Of a DNA stretch of 17,011 nt, positions 12,459 through 17,011 are shown one piece after another (positions within the stretch are counted from its first letter, which is position 1; every line of letters begins with the position of its first letter). The notes beneath the pieces were generated by a model. It ran no database searches, was not told where the DNA came from, and was given only the letters and a program-made list of their open reading frames with translations. Position numbers and translations under genes: made by a program. The stretch is from Desulfobacterales bacterium (GTDB lineage: Bacteria; Desulfobacterota; Desulfobacteria; Desulfobacterales; C00003060): contig JAUWXJ010000026.1 in NCBI GenBank assembly GCA_030616425.1, positions 1 through 17,011 on the forward strand, in the 5' to 3' direction.

Positions 12459-14378
12459 CCTTCTGTCAATAAATGTCCTGTGCCACAGCTCTAAGATGAG
12501 AAGTGACCAGAGCCGATCTCCGTGGTCAACGGTTCCTTCTGTGTGTTCAATGACAAGTCTTCTTATCGCATCTTTGTTGAAGTAACCCCGCGACAGGGCC
12601 TGATCGCTCAGCAGGGTCTCTGCTGCATAGGTCTTCAGCTCATTCTGAAACCAGTAGCCAAGGGGAACGCCAAAACCCATCTTGGGCCGCTTCAGGATCT
12701 TATGAGGGAGAAAAGGTCTTGCAACCTTTTTCAGGAGATATTTTTTTAACCAGTGCCTCAGCCTCAGATGGACCGGAATCCTGGCAACATATTCCATAAG
12801 GTGATGGTCCAAAAATGGCGATCTTGCCTCCAAAGAATTGGCCATGGAAGCAATATCGGCCTTGACCAGCAAATCATTTGCCAAATAGGAACGCACGTCA
12901 AAATCAAGGATCTTTTCGACAGGATCATGAGCCGAGCTTTGATGAAAAAGCTCCAAAATCATCTGGTAGGAGTCCTTGTCTGAGACCGCGCTCTTAAAAC
13001 CGACTGTGTAGATGTCAGATTTTAGTCTGTTGTCAAAATGGCACACCCATTTGACGTAATCCTCTTCACTGGGATATTCCATCCCCTCCAAGAAACGCTT
13101 CACGCGCCTGACCCGGTTGTGAATATCCGGAGATTCAGGCCACATTGACACCAACCGTAAAAGGTACGGATTCAGAAATCCAAGGCTTTTTCTGTAGTAT
13201 CTTCCGTACTTGTAGGCTACGTACCGATCATATCCGAAGAAGTTCTCATCCCCGCCGTCCCCATTCAATGCCACGGTCACATAATCCCTGGTCAGTTTTG
13301 AGACTGCATAGGTCGGGATAATTGAGGCATCAGCATAAGGTTCTCCCAACTGAAGCACCAGTTCCGGGAGTATGTCCAGCGCCTTTGGCCTTACTTCAAA
13401 TTCGTGATGTTCGGTGCGGTACTTTCTCGCTACTACACGGGCGTGAGGCAATTCATTGTATGAACCCTGCTCAAAGCCAACGGAAAAGGTCCTGATCGGT
13501 TCTGGATGAATATGGCTCATCAGCGCCACAATAAGGCTGGAGTCTATGCCTCCACTAAGAAAGGCCCCAAGTGGAACGTCACTGATCATCCTTAGCCTGA
13601 CAGATTCCCTCAGCTCCTCAAGAAAAGCCTCTCCGATCTCGGCCTCGTCTTGACCCTTTATCTTGTTTCTATAGTCAAGCTCCCAGTACCGCTTGACCAG
13701 GAGATTCCCTTTTTCCCACAGGAGGAAGTGGGCTGGAGGAAGTTTTTTGATGGCCTTGAACGCGGTCAAAGGGGCAGGCACATACTGGTAGGTCAAATAG
13801 AGATCTATGGCAATGGGATCAATCTCTCTTGGAACTGATCTATCCTCAAGGAGAGCAGAAATACTCGAGGCGAAGCTGAGGCCCCCATCTTTTCGAAGGG
13901 AATAAAAGAGAGGCTTTTGCCCCAAACGGTCCCTTGCCAAAAAGAGTCTCTCTTTTTCCTCATCCCAGATTGCAAAGGCAAACATACCCCTGAGTTTATA
14001 CAGACATTCAATAGAGAATTCTCTGTAGGCATACAACACCACTTCGGTATCTGTTCTGCTTCTAAAATCATAGCCCCTTGCTATCAGTTCTCTTCTTATA
14101 TCTTTGAAATTGTACACCTCGCCGTTGTGGACAATCCAAACCTTTCCATCACTGCTGCACATGGGCTGGCGGCCTGCCCGGGATAAATCAATGATACTCA
14201 ACCTTCGATGACCCAGGCCAACCGATATTTTACCATCCGTTTCCGTGGTTGAACCCTGTTTGATATGGAGCCCCTCGTCATCCGGTCCCCTGTGCCTCAT
14301 GGCCTCCCGCATGGACAAGAGAATCTCCGGGTCGATCGGCTTGCCGTCAGGGTTTATTTGTCCACAGATTCCACACAT
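12456..14378 (-). CDS. asnB: Asparagine synthase (glutamine-hydrolysing)
   Basis: 640 residues, the usual length for AsnB-type enzymes. It makes asparagine from aspartate, ATP and glutamine. The N-terminal class II glutaminase starts MCGICGQ with catalytic C2, which fixes the ATG, and has HRGPDDEG, GHRRLSIIDLS and HNGEVYNF. The C-terminal synthetase domain has the ATP pyrophosphatase loop SGGIDSS at residues 275-281, NGDGGDENFFGYDRY, and the C-terminal LEARSPFLDHHLMEYVARIP motif. It lies 91 bases after purF on the same strand. Some homologues amidate peptide or polysaccharide substrates instead of aspartate; nothing here suggests a cell-surface cluster, so the standard role is favoured. No strong ribosome site precedes the ATG. 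The stop lies in a foldback repeat. Confidence 0.92.
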   Translation of the reverse strand: MCGICGQINPDGKPIDPEILLSMREAMRHRGPDDEGLHIKQGSTTETDGKISVGLGHRRLSIIDLSRAGRQPMCSSDGKVWIVHNGEVYNFKDIRRELIARGYDFRSRTDTEVVLYAYREFSIECLYKLRGMFAFAIWDEEKERLFLARDRLGQKPLFYSLRKDGGLSFASSISALLEDRSVPREIDPIAIDLYLTYQYVPAPLTAFKAIKKLPPAHFLLWEKGNLLVKRYWELDYRNKIKGQDEAEIGEAFLEELRESVRLRMISDVPLGAFLSGGIDSSLIVALMSHIHPEPIRTFSVGFEQGSYNELPHARVVARKYRTEHHEFEVRPKALDILPELVLQLGEPYADASIIPTYAVSKLTRDYVTVALNGDGGDENFFGYDRYVAYKYGRYYRKSLGFLNPYLLRLVSMWPESPDIHNRVRRVKRFLEGMEYPSEEDYVKWVCHFDNRLKSDIYTVGFKSAVSDKDSYQMILELFHQSSAHDPVEKILDFDVRSYLANDLLVKADIASMANSLEARSPFLDHHLMEYVARIPVHLRLRHWLKKYLLKKVARPFLPHKILKRPKMGFGVPLGYWFQNELKTYAAETLLSDQALSRGYFNKDAIRRLVIEHTEGTVDHGDRLWSLLILELWHRTFIDRR

Positions 14379-14469
14379 GATACTGGATGCTGGTCACTTG
14401 TCATTCGCTATTAGTAATTCGTCAGTTGCAATCCAAACTGTTTTCAAGGCGTGAGCCGCAAATCCAAAA

Positions 14470-15843
14470 TCATAAGGTTGGGTCTATCCCATCCCAGCAC
14501 TTCAGACAGAGTTGTTCTCGGGGGATGCCTATGGCCGCCACAAAAGAATCAAGGTCGTTGTATTTAACAGAGTCTGCCTCGATCTCTTCAGCAATCCGGG
14601 CCTCAAGATCCCTCAGTTGTTTAATGGAGGTGATATTCCCTGACTTGAGATACCGCCTGGCTGCCAACTCTTCGTAAGTGCGGGTAGAGATGCCGAAATC
14701 ACAGGGATACATGAGGGGCGGACAGGCAACACGTACGTGAACCCTTTTGGCCCCTGCCGTTTTCAGGTCCCGTACCTTGTAGAGAATCTGGGTGCCCCGT
14801 ACGATCGAATCATCACACAGGACAACTCGCTTTCCTTTCACCGCATAATGCAAGACAGACAGCTTCCGTTTAGCCATCTTTTCCCGGGCAAGCTGGCTCG
14901 ACTGGGTATAGCTCCGGTCCGCATATCTATTATAGAGGAAAACCTCCTGATAGCTGATTTTGGATTCTCTGTGATATCCGAGGGCATGGCCGATCCCGGA
15001 CATTGGTACTGCCGCAACGATATCTGCCTCCAGGCCCCCTTCCTCGATATCTCGTTGTGCCAGGCTCCCGCCTAACTGGTTCCGGGCTTCCTGGACATAG
15101 ACACCATCTATAATGGAATCAAGACTTGCAGTATAGGCCCATTCAAAGGCACAATGGGCCCTGCGTGGGGAATCCAGCTCCGCCATGGTCTGAAACCCCT
15201 TATCATTGACCAATACAACTTCACCTGGACGTACGTCTCGAACGAGTTCCATCTCGAGGTTTTGAATGGCTCGGGACTCTGATGAAACAGCGTGTCTGCC
15301 AGGGCCCTCCCCTAAAATGAGGGGTCGAAATCCATAGATATCGCGGGCAGCATAAATGCCGTCCGGAGTCAGAACCACAACCGAATAGGCCCCCTTTATC
15401 TTTTCAGATAGGGCACAAATGCCCGCGACCACGTTCCGCTCCTCCATAATAATCTTGGAAATGATCTCGATATTGTAACTGTCATAGAACGCTTTACCGC
15501 GTCCTTTCATATCTTCGATCACAGCATCGGCATTGGAGACATTGCCGCTGAATGCCACCGCAATCTCCCCTAACTGAGACTGCCATCTGACTGGCTGACG
15601 CTCCCTGAGGCTTACATGCCCGATACCCCACCTCCCCTTCAAGTATCCCAACTCTCCGGGCCTAAAGGTATTGGCAACTTTACCGTAATGGGTGACCTGA
15701 TGGACGCCTTCGTGAAAGGTTGCAATGCCGCAGTACTCCTGTCCCCGATGTTGCAGAAAATCAATACCCTGAAAAATGTCATGAACACATTCGGTATCTG
15801 AATACAGACCGAACACTCCACAGTTGTCTTGCAATGACTTCAT
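14470..15843 (-). CDS. purF: Amidophosphoribosyltransferase (glutamine PRPP amidotransferase), divergent glutaminase domain
   Basis: 457 residues; first step of purine synthesis, making phosphoribosylamine from PRPP and glutamine. A short propeptide MKSLQDN precedes the catalytic Cys (C8 in CGVFG), and HRGQE is present. The PRPP-binding loop VVLCDDSIVRGTQ (about 341-353) and YNRYADRSYTQ are well kept. Four cysteines, C231, C381, C446 and C449, match the [4Fe-4S] ligands of the Bacillus-type enzyme. In the glutaminase domain the common GHVRYST motif reads GHVSLRERQP, and HRGQEGAG reads HRGQEYCG, so glutamine binding may differ. GAGGA lies eight bases before the ATG. It sits between carB and asnB, all glutamine-amide users. 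A second, more typical purF elsewhere in the genome is possible. Confidence 0.85.
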   Translation of the reverse strand: MKSLQDNCGVFGLYSDTECVHDIFQGIDFLQHRGQEYCGIATFHEGVHQVTHYGKVANTFRPGELGYLKGRWGIGHVSLRERQPVRWQSQLGEIAVAFSGNVSNADAVIEDMKGRGKAFYDSYNIEIISKIIMEERNVVAGICALSEKIKGAYSVVVLTPDGIYAARDIYGFRPLILGEGPGRHAVSSESRAIQNLEMELVRDVRPGEVVLVNDKGFQTMAELDSPRRAHCAFEWAYTASLDSIIDGVYVQEARNQLGGSLAQRDIEEGGLEADIVAAVPMSGIGHALGYHRESKISYQEVFLYNRYADRSYTQSSQLAREKMAKRKLSVLHYAVKGKRVVLCDDSIVRGTQILYKVRDLKTAGAKRVHVRVACPPLMYPCDFGISTRTYEELAARRYLKSGNITSIKQLRDLEARIAEEIEADSVKYNDLDSFVAAIGIPREQLCLKCWDGIDPTL

Positions 15844-15866
15844 TGACTGGTCCTCACTTAAGTAAT

Positions 15867-15894
15867 CGTTATTCGTTACTCGTTATTCGTTATT
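15867..15894. repeat. Heptanucleotide tandem repeat, four units
   Basis: CGTTATT, CGTTACT, CGTTATT, CGTTATT in direct array, followed by a partial unit CGATTC. It lies 24 bases upstream of the purF start, where it could vary in length or affect expression. No function is known to me. Confidence 0.75.
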
Positions 15895-15918
15895 CGATTC
15901 ACGAAGTCACTAGAGCCA

Positions 15919-16092
15919 GTTTCAAAACCCTTTGCCGAGTCCATTTTGACCATTTTGGCTAAAAGTTCTTAGTGAAGCGAAGCGTAAAAATTGGAACTGT
16001 CTGAGGGCGTTAGCCCGAGTTTTTCAATTTTAGCGGAGCGAACTTAGAACTTTCCAAAATGGTTAAACAAACAAGAAAAAGGGTTTTGAAAC
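15919..16092. repeat. Second foldback element between carB and purF
   Basis: The ends GTTTCAAAACCCTTT (15919-15933) and 16078-16092 are perfect 15-bp inverted repeats. Inner arms also pair: ACCATTTTGG (15949-15958) with 16054-16063, and AAAGTTCT (15962-15969) with 16046-16053. A central hairpin GGGC-GTTA-GCCC sits at 16005-16016. There is no coding capacity and no T-run beyond the ends. It differs in sequence from the element at 12248-12458 but has the same nested design and also lies next to a gene end. Confidence 0.75.
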
Positions 16093-16104
16093 CACTTCTA
16101 ATAT

Positions 16105-17011
16105 CTACTTAATATCCGCATGGTAGCTCTGAATGGATTTTACCTGGCCATGACCCTGCCGGTAAGCAGCAATACCCTTAGCAGCGGCAACCGCAGCAGC
16201 CGTTGTGGTGATATATGGCACCTTGTACTTAATAGCTGCCTTGCGTATATAAGAATCGTCGTGTTTGCTCAGTTTGCCGCTTGGGGTATTGATGATTAGC
16301 TGAATCTCTTTGTTCTTAATCCCGTCAACAATATTGGGACGGCCTTCGTGCATCTTGCGGATGGATTCAGATTCGATGCCGTGGTCGGCAAGAAACCCAT
16401 GGGTCCCCACAGTTGCTTTAATCTTAAATCCGAGTTTGTCCAATTGGCTGGCCGCCTCGAGAACCGCCTCCCTATCCCTCTCAGACACGGTGATCAATAC
16501 AGTCCCCTCTGAAGGAAGGTTCTGGTATGCCCCTTCCTGGGCCTTGAAAAAAGCCAGCCCAAAAGAGTCTGCCAGGCCCAAGACCTCCCCTGTAGATCGC
16601 ATCTCCGGTCCCAAGAGCGGGTCAACCTCCTGAAACATGTTAAAGGTGAAGACCGCCTCCTTGACACCAAAGTGTGAAATCGACTTGGACTTGAAGTCAA
16701 ACTCGGCAAGTTTCTTACCGAGCATCAACTGGGTGGCAATTCGTGCCATCTGGATGTTGCAGACCTTTGACACCAAAGGGACCGTTCGAGAGGCACGGGG
16801 GTTGGCTTCAAGGATATAAACGACGTCATTTGCTATGGCGTACTGGATATTCATCAGCCCCACGACATTCAGTTCCACTGCGATCTTCTTCGTATACTCG
16901 TAAATGGTCTCAATGTGTTTTTCAGGGATGCTAACTGGCGGAATCACGCATGCTGAGTCTCCAGAATGCACGCCGGCCAACTCAATGTGTTCCATGACCG
17001 CAGGCACAAAG
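16105..17011 (-). CDS. carB: Carbamoyl-phosphate synthase large subunit, C-terminal part (runs off the window)
   Basis: The last 301 or so codons are present; the frame is open to the right edge, so the gene is truncated by the window, not broken. CarB uses ammonia from CarA glutaminase, bicarbonate and ATP to make carbamoyl phosphate for pyrimidines and arginine. Seen: VMEHIELAGVHSGDSACVIPP and YILEANPRASRTVPLVSKV, which belong to the second ATP-grasp (carbamate kinase) half; VKEAVFTFNMFQEVDPLLGPEMRSTGEVLG; and the C-terminal MGS-like allosteric domain (VLITVSERDREAVLEAASQL to the end). An ATG or GTG near the right edge is internal to the family alignment and not the start. It is first in the minus-strand run carB, purF, asnB; 261 bases holding a foldback element separate it from purF. 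Confidence 0.95.
   Translation of the reverse strand, partial: FVPAVMEHIELAGVHSGDSACVIPPVSIPEKHIETIYEYTKKIAVELNVVGLMNIQYAIANDVVYILEANPRASRTVPLVSKVCNIQMARIATQLMLGKKLAEFDFKSKSISHFGVKEAVFTFNMFQEVDPLLGPEMRSTGEVLGLADSFGLAFFKAQEGAYQNLPSEGTVLITVSERDREAVLEAASQLDKLGFKIKATVGTHGFLADHGIESESIRKMHEGRPNIVDGIKNKEIQLIINTPSGKLSKHDDSYIRKAAIKYKVPYITTTAAAVAAAKGIAAYRQGHGQVKSIQSYHADIK

Overview
The window most resembles a chromosomal segment of an anaerobic Desulfobacterota (former Deltaproteobacteria) genome. The reasons are two large hybrid PAS histidine kinases of the 'KMEAIGTLAGGIAHDFNN' type, a DUF3047 protein, a stand-alone FMN-type glutamate synthase domain with an N-terminal cysteine cluster, and a GAF-ANTAR antiterminator. 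This assignment is inferred from gene style; there is no rRNA or other marker.

Layout. (1) 1-3360: three minus-strand genes (an M48/Ste24-type membrane protease, a hotdog thioesterase and a macro-domain ADP-ribose hydrolase) lie between two inverted copies of a GC-rich hairpin repeat at 198-249 and 3204-3318. (2) 3702-9424: a plus-strand group of two paralogous hybrid sensor kinases followed directly by a predicted secreted DUF3047 protein. The first kinase has a Rossmann-like N-terminal domain. The second starts with a receiver domain and has a PAS domain carrying a Cys cluster. (3) 9577-17011: a minus-strand cluster concerned with glutamine and glutamate nitrogen. In transcription order it is carB (partial), an amidophosphoribosyltransferase purF, an asparagine synthase asnB, a GAF-ANTAR RNA-binding regulator, and a glutamate synthase-like FMN protein.

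The most informative point is the leader between the GAF-ANTAR gene and the glutamate synthase-like gene (11161-11339). It reads, in transcription order, as a promoter, a long hairpin with a hexaloop, a 9-nt linker, a second hairpin with hexaloop AAAGGC (A at position 1, G at position 4), and an overlapping intrinsic terminator with a seven-U tail. This is the architecture of ANTAR-controlled antitermination, and the candidate ANTAR protein is encoded next door. I read it as a one-component switch in which a GAF ligand signal controls read-through into the glutamate synthase-like gene.

Two long foldback elements (12248-12458 and 15919-16092) separate genes of the nitrogen cluster. I found no tRNA or rRNA gene, CRISPR array or intact transposase.
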